Assembly (NCBI GenBank): GCA_965371245.1
Contig: CBDUXT010000085.1
Coordinates: 1 to 24,631 of the forward strand
Length of the DNA: 24,631 bases
Direction: 5' to 3'
Source of the DNA: CBDUXT01 sp965371245
Lineage (GTDB): Bacteria; Planctomycetota; Phycisphaerae; UBA1845
Shown here: piece by piece, positions 1 through 7,167 of the stretch
Layout of the letters: every line of letters starts with the position of its first letter
Numbering within the stretch: position 1 is the first letter of the stretch
The notes under the pieces: generated by a model
The model's database searches: none
Told to the model about the DNA's origin: nothing
What the model saw: only the letters and a program-made list of their open reading frames with translations
Position numbers and translations under genes: made by a program

Positions 1-120
1 CTCCATGCCCGCGCTTCGCTTGGGCATGCCACGCGGCAAGGTCGCCGGCAGCCGCCAGGTGCTGCGTTCCTGTCGGTCCGACGTACCCGCGCGGCCTCAA
101 ATACTCCTGATCGCCACGCC
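1..120. repeat. Dispersed 120-bp repeat, copy 1 (cut by window start)
   Basis: This stretch matches 1484-1603 in direct orientation at about 116 of 120 positions; differences are at 55 and in the short segment 86-91. It begins with an imperfect palindrome, CATGCCC...GGGCATG (4-28). The left boundary is unknown because the window starts inside it. Read on the minus strand, its right end carries the same eight codons, including a stop, that close comF in the other copy. No transposase is visible, so it looks like a non-autonomous intergenic repeat. Confidence 0.9.
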
Positions 121-143
121 ACACGGTTTTTCGACGAGAAGAC

Positions 144-172
144 TTGACACGGGCGTAAGCGCGGCGTATACT
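144..172 (+). promoter_or_regulatory. Sigma-70-type promoter
   Basis: TTGACA at 144-149 and TATACT at 167-172 are separated by exactly 17 bp, an almost perfect housekeeping promoter. It lies about 70 bp upstream of the membrane protein gene and just right of the repeat copy, so it should drive the two-gene unit at 242-1166. Transcription would begin near 179-181. Confidence 0.8.
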
Positions 173-187
173 CTAATGATACGAGTA
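169..187 (+). promoter_or_regulatory. Possible operator: TACTC-N9-GAGTA inverted repeat
   Basis: A 5-bp inverted repeat, TACTC (169-173) and GAGTA (183-187), overlaps the -10 box and the expected start of transcription. That is a suitable place for repression by the winged-helix protein encoded in the same operon. The arms are short and could occur by chance; autoregulation is inference. Confidence 0.3.
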
Positions 188-241
188 GTCGTGCAATCAG
201 AGTAACGGCGATGCTTGGATGCGTGTTGGAAGGTAACAGCC

Positions 242-859
242 ATGAGTCGAACCGAGATGGACCGTGTACGTGACGATCTAGCAACAATGAAGCGGGCCGC
301 TGGCGTTGGGTTGCCCATCGGACGGTCAGATGTCTGCCTGAGCCTCGCGTGGGCGGTCGCGGGTGTGCCCTTGGCGGTATGGGCGCCGTACGCACCCCCC
401 GAACAACCCACTTTCGGCCTGTTGCTTGTTATTCCCTGCATCGGCGTGTTGCTTCTCTCGGCCTTTGTTGCCAAAAAGTACCACTGTCATCGAGGCACGG
501 CTCCGGCCCCCTGGCGAGAACATCGCTTCCAGTGGATCGTGGCGGGCGTGCTGACGCCCGTGTTCGGTGGCTTCGTTGCTTGGAGCATTCTTTGGGGCAT
601 GTCACCGGAAGCCATGACCGTCACCGCCCTGTTCATGGCCGGGCTGGGTGCGCTGATCCTTCCGATCTTTGATCGCACGCGGTTGTTCTACCTCGGGTGG
701 GCAGTCTTCACGATGCTTTTCGCCGTTACCGCTCCATTGCTCGGACGGCGTTATCTTGGGGCGCTTGTGGGCGGTTGGCTGATTCTGAGCGGCCTCTCCG
801 CGGCGGGAATCATGGGTTGGCAAATCCATCGAAGCGTGGACGAACATGCCACCGATTGA
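242..859 (+). CDS. Six-helix integral membrane protein of unknown function
   Basis: The 205-residue product has a charged N-terminus of about 25 residues followed by about six hydrophobic segments, near 30-50, 57-76, 96-117, 122-141, 146-166 and 169-189. It has no signal peptide or catalytic motif that I recognise. I chose ATG 242 over the in-frame codon at 215 because GGAAGG lies just before 242. The stop overlaps the start of the next gene by 14 bp, so the two are co-transcribed, presumably from the promoter at 144-172. Pairing of a small multi-pass membrane protein with a winged-helix regulator is common in bacteria, and the regulator often controls the pair. Function unknown. Confidence 0.8.
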   Translation: MSRTEMDRVRDDLATMKRAAGVGLPIGRSDVCLSLAWAVAGVPLAVWAPYAPPEQPTFGLLLVIPCIGVLLLSAFVAKKYHCHRGTAPAPWREHRFQWIVAGVLTPVFGGFVAWSILWGMSPEAMTVTALFMAGLGALILPIFDRTRLFYLGWAVFTMLFAVTAPLLGRRYLGALVGGWLILSGLSAAGIMGWQIHRSVDEHATD

Positions 860-1166
860 CTTCAACGGCCTCGATACGGTAGTGCACGGTCCTGTTCGCC
901 TGGGTGTGCTGACCGCCTTACAGACGGGGGGACCGCTGGACTTCACCACGCTCAAGAAGCGGCTCGATGTCGGCGACGGCGTCTTGGGACTCCACCTTCG
1001 CAAGCTGGAGGAGAGTAGCTATTTAACCTGCAAGAAGACCTTCATTGGCCGCCGCCCCAAGAGCACCTATCGGATCACTCGCACCGGTCGCAAGGCATTC
1101 GCCGAGTACCTCGACGCGATGCAAAGCTTGATCGATGCCGTGGAAGCGGGCCAAGGTGGACGATAG
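846..1166 (+). CDS. Winged-helix transcriptional regulator (HTH_34/MarR-like)
   Basis: A 106-residue protein consisting almost entirely of one winged-helix DNA-binding domain. The helix-turn-helix lies near residues 30-60 (LDFTTLKKRL, then GLHLRKLEESSYL), and the wing near 64-78 (GRRPKSTYRIT) is followed by a helix, GRKAFAEYL. The layout fits the small HTH_34 or ArsR/MarR-like stand-alone regulators, which bind DNA as dimers and lack a separate ligand domain. The start overlaps the end of the membrane protein gene, which suggests translational coupling. It may repress its own operon through the inverted repeat at 169-187; that is inference. Confidence 0.85.
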   Translation: MPPIDFNGLDTVVHGPVRLGVLTALQTGGPLDFTTLKKRLDVGDGVLGLHLRKLEESSYLTCKKTFIGRRPKSTYRITRTGRKAFAEYLDAMQSLIDAVEAGQGGR

Positions 1167-1579
1167 CGCAGTTCACCGGTCAGTTCAACACCGAGGGGGG
1201 CGGGCGGAACCAGAGCTGTCTGCAACACCGAATGAGGACGCATCGTTGAGCCCTCATCGCTCCGGCGATCGTATGGCGACGTACTGAATGTCATCCCGCC
1301 GGGCCACAGGCCCATGCCGCTGCTCACGCGGCGGATTGGCCCGTTTCACGACCGCAGTCTCGTCGGTTCAATCCGTTTCTTGGATCGACTCCTAGCCCAC
1401 CGAAATGCTCCGCACGGCGGGTGGCATGCCCAAGCCCCAAGGCGCGGGCATGTTTCGCCATGCACAGAATCAGTCACTCCAGCCTCCATGCCCGCGCTTC
1501 GCTTGGGCATGCCACGCGGCAAGGTCGCCGGCAGCCGCGAGGTGCTGCGTTCCTGTCGGTCCGACGCTCCGGCGCGGCC
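1167..1579. other. Intergenic region between convergent genes
   Basis: No gene is supported here. The stretch lies between the regulator and the convergent comF. It holds a small hairpin (GGGCC-ACA-GGCCC, 1301-1313), an inverted pair of palindromic units (1423-1513), and most of repeat copy 2. I see no convincing Rho-independent terminator. Confidence 0.6.
1423..1513. repeat. Inverted pair of GGCATGCCC...GGGCATG units
   Basis: The unit at 1423-1452 (GGCATGCCCAAGC...GCGGGCATG) recurs in reverse complement at 1487-1513, differing by a small insertion and a few bases, with about 34 bp between. Each unit is itself an imperfect palindrome, so the region can fold as two small hairpins or one long one. 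The right unit is the left end of the 120-bp repeat. Confidence 0.75.
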
Positions 1580-1603
1580 TCAAATACTCCTGATCGCCAC
1601 GCC
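1484..1603. repeat. Dispersed 120-bp repeat, copy 2, overlapping the comF 3' end
   Basis: About 97% identical to window positions 1-120 and in the same orientation. Its last 24 bp (1580-1603) encode, on the minus strand, the final seven residues GVAIRSI and the TGA stop of comF. Copy 1 carries the same reading at 97-120, so the element itself contains this tail and stop. Confidence 0.9.
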
Positions 1604-2344
1604 GGTGGGTCCGTCGAAACCGACGACCACCACGACCGCCGCATAGACCTCCGCCGCCCCGTTCTTTTGAAGCACCTTCGCGCACTCGTTGATCGTTGCG
1701 CCGGTCGTACGCACGTCGTCGATCAGCAGCAGACGCGCGTTGCATAGCTCGACACCTCGCCGCAGTGCAAAGGCCCCGCGTACGTTGGCGGCCCTGGCGG
1801 TATAGCTCAGACCGATCTGATGAGGACCCGCGCGTGTGCGACGCAGGATGCGCGTCAACGGCAGGTCCAACCCTCGCGCCACGCTTCGAGAGAGAGCGTC
1901 GGCGGGGTACGAGGGACACGTGATGCGCCGCCGCCAATGTGTTGGCACCGCGACAATCGCCTCGACCCGCGATCGCCAAGCGGCCGCTGCCGCCACTTCC
2001 GCGAGCCAAGCACCGAGCCCCGCTTCGATTTCGAGACGATCGTGGAACTTGTACGCACGGAGAAGGGTGCGCAGGCCGTGCTCGTAGGCGCCGACTCGAA
2101 CGATGCCCGAGAGTCGTTCGCGTTCCCCGCGGCACCGGCGACAACGCCCGCGCGACACCTCGAAGGGCGCGACGCTCGAAGCGCACGTCGGGCACGCCGG
2201 CTCCCGCAACTGGGCGTCAATGCCGCCCGCGCAAACGGTACACAGCCCCCTGTTTGAGCCCTGTCCAGGATCCCCACAGACGAAGCACTGCGGCGGAAAC
2301 ACGACATCCACCGCACGGGCAGCCATTCGTCTAAAGACACTCAC
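1580..2344 (-). CDS. comF: ComF family phosphoribosyltransferase-like protein
   Basis: The 254-residue product has the ComF layout. An N-terminal zinc-ribbon region has paired cysteines (C20/C23, C35/C38, C51/C54, C68/C71), and a type I phosphoribosyltransferase fold carries the PRPP loop LLLIDDVRTTGAT at 205-217. The segment YKFHDR near 98-103 fits the family. In naturally competent bacteria ComF works in the cytosol with the ComFA helicase to bring in transforming DNA; in many others its role is unclear. No other competence gene is nearby. The final seven residues and stop come from the dispersed repeat at 1484-1603, so the native end was probably replaced or extended. The gene is convergent with the regulator and divergent from the aldehyde dehydrogenase. 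Confidence 0.9.
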   Translation of the reverse strand: MSVFRRMAARAVDVVFPPQCFVCGDPGQGSNRGLCTVCAGGIDAQLREPACPTCASSVAPFEVSRGRCRRCRGERERLSGIVRVGAYEHGLRTLLRAYKFHDRLEIEAGLGAWLAEVAAAAAWRSRVEAIVAVPTHWRRRITCPSYPADALSRSVARGLDLPLTRILRRTRAGPHQIGLSYTARAANVRGAFALRRGVELCNARLLLIDDVRTTGATINECAKVLQKNGAAEVYAAVVVVVGFDGPTGVAIRSI

Positions 2345-2810
2345 AAGCGTTCGTCCCGGTCCTCGGCCTGCCCGGGAAATATGATCCGGGCTGCAAGATA
2401 TTGTCAGTTTCCCGAGGGTTCATGCAAGGAACCCCTCCTTGACCGTCCCACCCGCGGCCAGGTCGCGGTTGATCTGGGGCGTTGCGGCCCGGGTCGCACG
2501 GCGTGTAGGGGGTGCATGACCGAGTCGGCGGACACTTTTCAGAGCACAGGGCGCGAGCCCTGTGACCGGTCTGGTATCGCGGAAGCGGTGTGCTTGTTCG
2601 CGTCGTGTCCGTGGGCTTGCGCCCACGGCTCTCACTCGGCGTACCGCCGTCAAGATGGCTTCGCACGACCCGCCAAGACTGTCACACGCCCGCGTGCAGG
2701 GGTATTGCTCATCGCGGATTGCCGCCTGCGGCCGCGCGATGTAGCCTACGCGCCGACGGTTTCATACCCCGGCTCAAGAGGGAACGGGCCTGCCTGGAAG
2801 GAGTGGACTC
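2345..2810. other. Divergent intergenic region between comF and aldehyde dehydrogenase
   Basis: No gene is supported in these 466 bp. Both neighbouring promoters should lie here, but I see no strong -35/-10 pair. The middle (2509-2652) is a dispersed two-hairpin element shared with 8864 and 22444. A strong ribosome-binding site, GGAAGGAG (2796-2803), precedes the dehydrogenase start. Confidence 0.6.
2509..2652 (-). repeat. Two-hairpin dispersed element, copy 1 (minus orientation)
   Basis: Read on the minus strand this stretch aligns with the plus strand at 22460-22609. Shared landmarks are GAG.CAGAGCCG at the 5' side, two GC-rich hairpins, CTCTGAAAA, and GCACCCC at the 3' side. Hairpin A is CCGTGGGC/GCCCACGG (2609-2628) and hairpin B is CACAGGGC/GCCCTGTG (2545-2564), each with a 4-nt loop. 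Overall identity is moderate, with the spacer between hairpins poorly conserved. Confidence 0.7.
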
Positions 2811-4286
2811 ATGACTGCTACTACGATTGTTTCACCGCCCAGAGTTTCGAAACGGCAACTGCTCATCGATGGCAAATGGGTTGACAGTGTCTCGGGCAAG
2901 ACGTTCGAGACGATCAACCCCGCCACCGGCGACACGATTTGCCAGGTGGCCGAGGGTGACAAGGCCGACGTCGATCTTGCGGTGAAGTCCGCCCGCCGCG
3001 CGCTCGAGTCGAAGACGTGGTCGCGGATGACGGCGGCCGATCGCGGACGACTGATCTACAAGCTGGCGGACCGCATCGAACAGCACGGCGAAGAACTGGC
3101 GGCGCTGGAGACGCTGGACAACGGCAAGCCGATCCGCGATTCCTTGGCCATTGACATTCCGGCCGTGGTGGGCGTGTATCGCTACTTCGCCGGCTGGGCG
3201 GACAAGATTCACGGCAAGACGATCCCGGTGAACGGGCCGTTCATGTGCTACACGCGACACGAACCGGTTGGCGTGGTCGGGCAAATCATTCCGTGGAACT
3301 TTCCCGCGTTGATGCAGGCGTGGAAGTGGGCTCCGGCCCTGGCGTGCGGATGCACGGTGATCCTCAAACCGGCGGAGCAGACGCCGCTGAGCGCGCTGCG
3401 CATCGCCGAGCTGGCGATGGAGGCGGGCTTCCCGGACGGCGTGTTGAACGTCATTCCGGGTTTCGGCCCCACGGCCGGTGCCGCCATCGCGGCACATCCC
3501 GACGTAGATAAAGTCGCCTTTACCGGCAGCACGGAGGTCGGCAAGGAGATCATGAAGACGGCGGCCGAGACGAATCTCAAGCGGGTCACGCTGGAACTCG
3601 GCGGAAAGAGTCCGAACATCATCTTCGCCGATGCCGACGTCGAGAAGGCCGCCAAGTTCGCCTACAACGCGCTGTTTTTCAACATGGGGCAGTGTTGCTG
3701 CGCCGGCTCGCGACTGTTCGTCGAAGCCGGGGTCTACGATCAGGTCCTGGAGATCATCACCGAAAGAGCGAAAAAGCAGCGCATCGGTGACCCGTTCGCG
3801 CGGGAGACGACGCAGGGGCCGCAGGTGTCAAAGGAGCAGTTCGACAAGATCCTCGGCTACATCGACGCGGGCAAAGCGGCGGGGGCCCGCTGTGTGACCG
3901 GCGGCGGCAAGCTCGATCGCGCCGGTTACTTCGTCGAGCCGACCGTGTTCGACGCGGTCAAGGACGACATGACCATCGCCCAGGAAGAAATCTTCGGCCC
4001 GGTCCTTTGCATGATGAAATTCGACGGCGCGGACGAGGTCATCCGGCGGGGAAATCGCAGCATGTACGGCTTGGCCGCGGCGGTTTGGACGAAGGACATC
4101 GACAAGGCGAATCACCTGGCCGCGTCGCTGAAGGCGGGGACGGTCTGGATCAACTGCTACGACGTGTTCGACGCCGCCGTCCCGTTCGGCGGGTTCAAGA
4201 TGAGCGGTATTGGACGGGAGCTGGGCGAGTACGCCCTGTCGAACTACACGGAGGTCAAGGCCGTTGTAACCGCATTGCCGCAGTAA
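2811..4286 (+). CDS. NAD(P)-dependent aldehyde dehydrogenase (ALDH class 1/2-like)
   Basis: This cytosolic enzyme oxidises an aldehyde to the carboxylic acid. The 491-residue length is typical of the superfamily. Family motifs are in order: PWNF (161-164), the cofactor-binding FTGSTEVG (237-244), the general base E262 in LELGGK, and the catalytic cysteine C296 in GQCCCAG. The C-terminal PFGGFKMSG block is also present. The CCC cluster and overall pattern are closest to class 1/2 (acetaldehyde, retinal or betaine aldehyde) enzymes, but the substrate cannot be read from sequence. ATG 2811 is preceded by GGAAGGAG at 7 nt. It stands alone, and small hairpins follow it (4350-4383). Confidence 0.95.
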   Translation: MTATTIVSPPRVSKRQLLIDGKWVDSVSGKTFETINPATGDTICQVAEGDKADVDLAVKSARRALESKTWSRMTAADRGRLIYKLADRIEQHGEELAALETLDNGKPIRDSLAIDIPAVVGVYRYFAGWADKIHGKTIPVNGPFMCYTRHEPVGVVGQIIPWNFPALMQAWKWAPALACGCTVILKPAEQTPLSALRIAELAMEAGFPDGVLNVIPGFGPTAGAAIAAHPDVDKVAFTGSTEVGKEIMKTAAETNLKRVTLELGGKSPNIIFADADVEKAAKFAYNALFFNMGQCCCAGSRLFVEAGVYDQVLEIITERAKKQRIGDPFARETTQGPQVSKEQFDKILGYIDAGKAAGARCVTGGGKLDRAGYFVEPTVFDAVKDDMTIAQEEIFGPVLCMMKFDGADEVIRRGNRSMYGLAAAVWTKDIDKANHLAASLKAGTVWINCYDVFDAAVPFGGFKMSGIGRELGEYALSNYTEVKAVVTALPQ

Positions 4287-4349
4287 GACAGGCGCCCGTT
4301 GCGGCGGTCTCCCAGGCGGTAGACGCGGCTTATCGGGCCTGACGCGAAG

Positions 4350-4383
4350 CGGGCGATATTCGCCCGACTCCGGTTGAAACCGG
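4350..4383 (+). other. Two hairpins downstream of aldehyde dehydrogenase
   Basis: CGGGCGA-TAT-TCGCCCG (4350-4366) is followed by CCGGTT-GA-AACCGG (4370-4383). They may slow or end transcription from the dehydrogenase gene, but no run of T follows, so this is not a standard intrinsic terminator. Confidence 0.45.
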
Positions 4384-4391
4384 GCTAACGG

Positions 4392-4421
4392 TTGGCGTGG
4401 TCGAGTGTCGAATCATATACC
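4392..4421 (+). promoter_or_regulatory. Probable promoter of the His/Cys-rich lipoprotein
   Basis: TTGGCG (4392-4397) and TATACC (4416-4421) are separated by 18 bp, a fair sigma-70 match. It is placed about 45 bp upstream of the lipoprotein start and just after the dehydrogenase hairpins. Confidence 0.4.
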
Positions 4422-4463
4422 CTAGGTTAGGTACGGTTACATGCACTCGAGAGAGGAATACGA

Positions 4464-5009
4464 ATGTCAACGCGCCCTAACACGCTGTTCGCCGCCGCCG
4501 GTTTGGTCTTGGTTTTCGCCGGCTGTCGGCTCAGCACGCTTTCGCTCAACTACCATGAAGATACATATGACCATCGACCGGCGCGCGTGACCTACGTGGA
4601 GCCGCACGTGAGCCATGTTTGCACGTACGATTGTCACGATCACTACTATGACGGCAGCCGGGTGGTCGTTCTCAGAAGCGGCCACCGGCACGGGCGCAAC
4701 TGCGGACATCACTGGGACGGTCGGTTCTGGATCGCATCCAAAATCCGGCAAGCCAGGCGTAGGGCCAACGACCGGCACCGCGGTCCAGCACGCGTGACAG
4801 AGGTCGGTCGCGGCTCCCGCCGGGGTGGGCAGAAGGTCCGCGTCAGCGGTCCCGCGCGGGTTGCCAAGGTCAGGCACGTGCATGGTCCGTCCTGTGGGCA
4901 CGTCTACAAGCGCAACGGGCACAAGTGGCTCAAGGTCAAGCGCGGACACGTCCACGGCGCCGGCTGCGGGCACGCACACATCGAGGGTCGCTGGACGATC
5001 CGGTTCTAG
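4464..5009 (+). CDS. Histidine/cysteine-rich repeat lipoprotein, putative metal binder
   Basis: The 181-residue protein starts with a signal peptide that ends in FAGC, giving lipidation at C21 and anchoring in a membrane facing the periplasm or exterior. Three copies of HxHGxxCGH follow: H74-H82, H138-H146 and H162-H170. Each is followed within about 5-15 residues by an aromatic-containing strand such as GRFWI, HKWLKV or GRWTI. A further cluster, VCTYDCHDHYYD, sits near 52-63. The density of His and Cys suggests binding of a soft or transition metal such as Zn, Cu or Ni; this is inference. The stretch between repeats (92-136) is Arg/Gly-rich and very basic. ATG 4464 follows GAGAGAGG. I do not recognise a named family. 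It is a single gene with its own likely promoter. Confidence 0.8.
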   Translation: MSTRPNTLFAAAGLVLVFAGCRLSTLSLNYHEDTYDHRPARVTYVEPHVSHVCTYDCHDHYYDGSRVVVLRSGHRHGRNCGHHWDGRFWIASKIRQARRRANDRHRGPARVTEVGRGSRRGGQKVRVSGPARVAKVRHVHGPSCGHVYKRNGHKWLKVKRGHVHGAGCGHAHIEGRWTIRF

Positions 5010-5343
5010 CGGTCCGCGTCCGGTTGACCCCGCCCGCCGCGGTACTGTACGGTCAACCATGTGTCTGCGGTTCTCGGTGGGTGGCCCACCTCTTCAGAGG
5101 GGGTGGATTCGAATGGCCACCCGATTCGCGTCCGCCACGGCTAAAGCCATGACACGGGACATTCGAGGAACTTCCGCTCCCTCACGGTCGCGGCTCGGTT
5201 AAGAACAACCCCTCGAATGGCGCGTGTTCAAGCACTCGGCGCGGACGTTCGAACCATGCGCGGCGTTTGTGTCGGTTTCGACAACGCCTGATCGGCGATG
5301 CCGGGCGGCCTCCCGCTGCTGCCGGCGAAGGATTCGCAGGCTC
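5010..5343. other. Hairpin-rich intergenic region before thiO
   Basis: I see no gene here except a possible upstream extension of thiO from GTG 5224, which I disfavour. The stretch holds GGTGG-C-CCACC (5080-5090), GGGTGG...CCACCC (5101-5122, enclosing the palindrome ATTCGAAT), and the 9-bp inverted repeat 5160-5219. Confidence 0.6.
5160..5219. repeat. 9-bp perfect inverted repeat with 42-nt loop
   Basis: CATTCGAGG (5160-5168) is mirrored by CCTCGAATG (5211-5219). The loop holds a GC-rich segment, CTCCCTCACGGTCGCGGCTC. It could be a dispersed repeat remnant or a structure in the thiO leader. Confidence 0.55.
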
Positions 5344-6468
5344 TTGTCCAGCTCTTTGGATTGCATCATCGTCGGCGGCGGGATCGTGGGGCTGACGATC
5401 GCGCGGAAGCTATCCCGCGATGGGCGCCGAGTCATGTTGATCGACCGCGCCGAATGCGGCCGAGAGGCATCATGGGCCGGCGCGGGCATCCTCTCGCCGT
5501 GCAACCCGCATCGCCAAGATCCCTTATCCCATCTACAAGATCGAAGCCTCGATCTCTACGCCGATCTTTGCCCAGCCTTGCACGATGAAACCGGCATCGA
5601 TCCCGAGTACGACCCGTGCGGCGAGCTGAGCCTGCTCTTCACCGAGAACACGCTGAGCATCGCGCGATCGGACGAGCGGGTGGCCGCCGGCACGCTCATG
5701 CCCGACGGGTGCCCCGTGTACAACATCCACGACGCGGATTCGCTCCGCGCGGTCGCGCCTTTCGTCGGCGCCGAGGCGGTTGGGGCGCTGGAGTGCCGCC
5801 AGACGGCTCAGGTGCGAAACCCCCGCCTGTTGCAAGCGCTGCGGGCGTCGTGTCTGGGCGCCGGGGCGGTCATCAAAGAGCACACGCCGGTTGAGCAGCT
5901 TGTGATGGACGGATCGCGCGTGACTGGCGTGAAGGTGGCGGACGAGGCACTCGCCTCGGACGTGGTCATCCTGGCGGCCGGGGCGTGGTCGTCTCAGCTC
6001 TCGCCTCAGCTTGAAACACTTGTCCCGGTCAGCCCGGTCCGCGGGCAGATGATCTTACTTCAACAGCCGGAGCGCCCCTTCCGACCCGTCATCAGCAGTG
6101 GAAAAAGCTACCTCGTCGCGCGGCGTGACGGGCGGATTCTACTGGGGTCCACCGAGGAGCCCGACGCGGGCTTCCAGAAACGAAACACGCCGCAGGGCGT
6201 GTCCGCGCTCATGGAAACGGCCCTGAAGATGGTGCCGTCGCTTGCGGGGGCTTCGGTCGAGGCCCTGTGGTCCGGGTTGCGCCCGGCCACGCCGGATGGA
6301 CGACCCTACATCGGTCCTGTACCCGGTTTCGACGGGCTGATCGCCGCCACCGGACACTTCCGTACCGGCTTGACGCTGGCACCGGTGACGGCGGAAGTTG
6401 TGGCCGCGCTACTGGAAGACCGCGCATTCGATCTCGATCTCTCGTGTTGCCTCCCCGGTCGGGCTTGA
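5344..6468 (+). CDS. thiO: Glycine oxidase ThiO (FAD-dependent)
   Basis: ThiO oxidises glycine with oxygen to iminoglycine, which feeds thiazole synthesis for thiamine in the cytosol. The sequence shows a Rossmann FAD motif at the N-terminus (IIVGGGIVG), the family block ASWAGAGILSP shortly after, and the C-terminal FAD/substrate blocks RPATPDGRPYIGP and GHFRTGLTLAP. From TTG 5344 the product is 374 residues, the usual length for ThiO. GAAGGA lies 11 nt upstream of that codon. A GTG at 5224 would add 40 Arg/Cys-rich residues before the FAD fold, which I consider unlikely. TTG 5356 is another option. No other thiamine gene is in the window. It may also oxidise other small amino acids, as relatives do. 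Confidence 0.88.
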   Translation: MSSSLDCIIVGGGIVGLTIARKLSRDGRRVMLIDRAECGREASWAGAGILSPCNPHRQDPLSHLQDRSLDLYADLCPALHDETGIDPEYDPCGELSLLFTENTLSIARSDERVAAGTLMPDGCPVYNIHDADSLRAVAPFVGAEAVGALECRQTAQVRNPRLLQALRASCLGAGAVIKEHTPVEQLVMDGSRVTGVKVADEALASDVVILAAGAWSSQLSPQLETLVPVSPVRGQMILLQQPERPFRPVISSGKSYLVARRDGRILLGSTEEPDAGFQKRNTPQGVSALMETALKMVPSLAGASVEALWSGLRPATPDGRPYIGPVPGFDGLIAATGHFRTGLTLAPVTAEVVAALLEDRAFDLDLSCCLPGRA

Positions 6469-6537
6469 CATCCCACGCGCAACACTCCACCCTTGCATGC
6501 AGTAGTCGAACTCGCGCTCGCCCCGGGGACGGTCGGG

Positions 6538-6575
6538 CCGGCTAGCCGGTGAGAGCACGGGCTGGAAGCCGGTGC
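6538..6575. repeat. Double palindrome upstream of ruvC
   Basis: The 12-bp perfect palindrome CCGGCTAGCCGG (6538-6549) is followed by TGAGA and then by the hairpin GCACGGGCT-GGA-AGCCGGTGC (6555-6575, one mismatch). The first part resembles 10460-10480, where the same arms are separated by CTT and also followed by TGAGA. This suggests a small dispersed hairpin family. Confidence 0.6.
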
Positions 6576-6651
6576 CCCACTTTTTGAACGAACCGGTAGC
6601 CGAGCCGAGTCTTGCCAAAGCCCCGCCAGCCGGCGCATGGAAACGGATTGT

Positions 6652-7167
6652 ATGAACCGTACGGACGCGGTGGTGTGCGGTATCGATCCCGGCTTGGGCG
6701 TGACGGGCTACGCCGTCTTGAAGATCACCGGTGGAGCCCTTTGTGTTGTGGACGCCGGCATCTGCCGGGCCGGCGACCGCCTTCCCCTCGCGTCTCGTCT
6801 TGTCGATCTTGACCGCGACCTCTCCGCGGTCCTCACCGAGCACATGCCCGACGTCGTTGCGGTTGAAGAGCTGTACGCCCACTACCGGCACCCACGAACC
6901 GCGATCCTCATGGGGCACGCGCGGGGGGTCATCCTGTTGGCCGCGGCTCGGCTGGGCATCGAGCTAAGAAGCTACGCGGCCACAAGAATCAAGCGACATT
7001 TGACGGGCAACGGGCAGGCGACCAAGGCACAGATGCAACGGGCTATTCAAAGCACGTTGGGGCTTGGCGAACTCCCCGAGCCGCACGATGTGGCCGATGC
7101 GCTGGCGATCGCGATGTGCTGCGTGTCCGACCGGCAAGCGACGCGGGCGACCGAGGTGCTCTCATGA
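6652..7167 (+). CDS. ruvC: Crossover junction endodeoxyribonuclease RuvC
   Basis: RuvC cuts Holliday junctions during recombination repair, acting as a dimer with RuvAB. The RNase H-like fold is clear. Catalytic acidic residues are D12 in GIDPG, E72 in VEEL, and D146 and D149 in HDVADALA, matching the four of E. coli RuvC. The product is 171 residues, as usual. ATG 6637, five codons upstream, is an alternative; I prefer 6652 because the nuclease domain then begins at the usual distance. The stop overlaps the ruvA start in ATGA, so the genes are translationally coupled. Confidence 0.95.
   Translation: MNRTDAVVCGIDPGLGVTGYAVLKITGGALCVVDAGICRAGDRLPLASRLVDLDRDLSAVLTEHMPDVVAVEELYAHYRHPRTAILMGHARGVILLAAARLGIELRSYAATRIKRHLTGNGQATKAQMQRAIQSTLGLGELPEPHDVADALAIAMCCVSDRQATRATEVLS

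Noticed and set aside
97..474. Minus-strand open frame ending in CGVAIRSI
   Set aside because: It runs antisense to the membrane protein gene and has no family features. It shares the comF tail only because both pass through copies of the same repeat.
5224..5343. N-terminal extension of ThiO from GTG 5224
   Set aside because: The 40 added residues are Arg/Cys-rich, lie before the FAD motif that normally begins the protein, and cover an inverted-repeat region.
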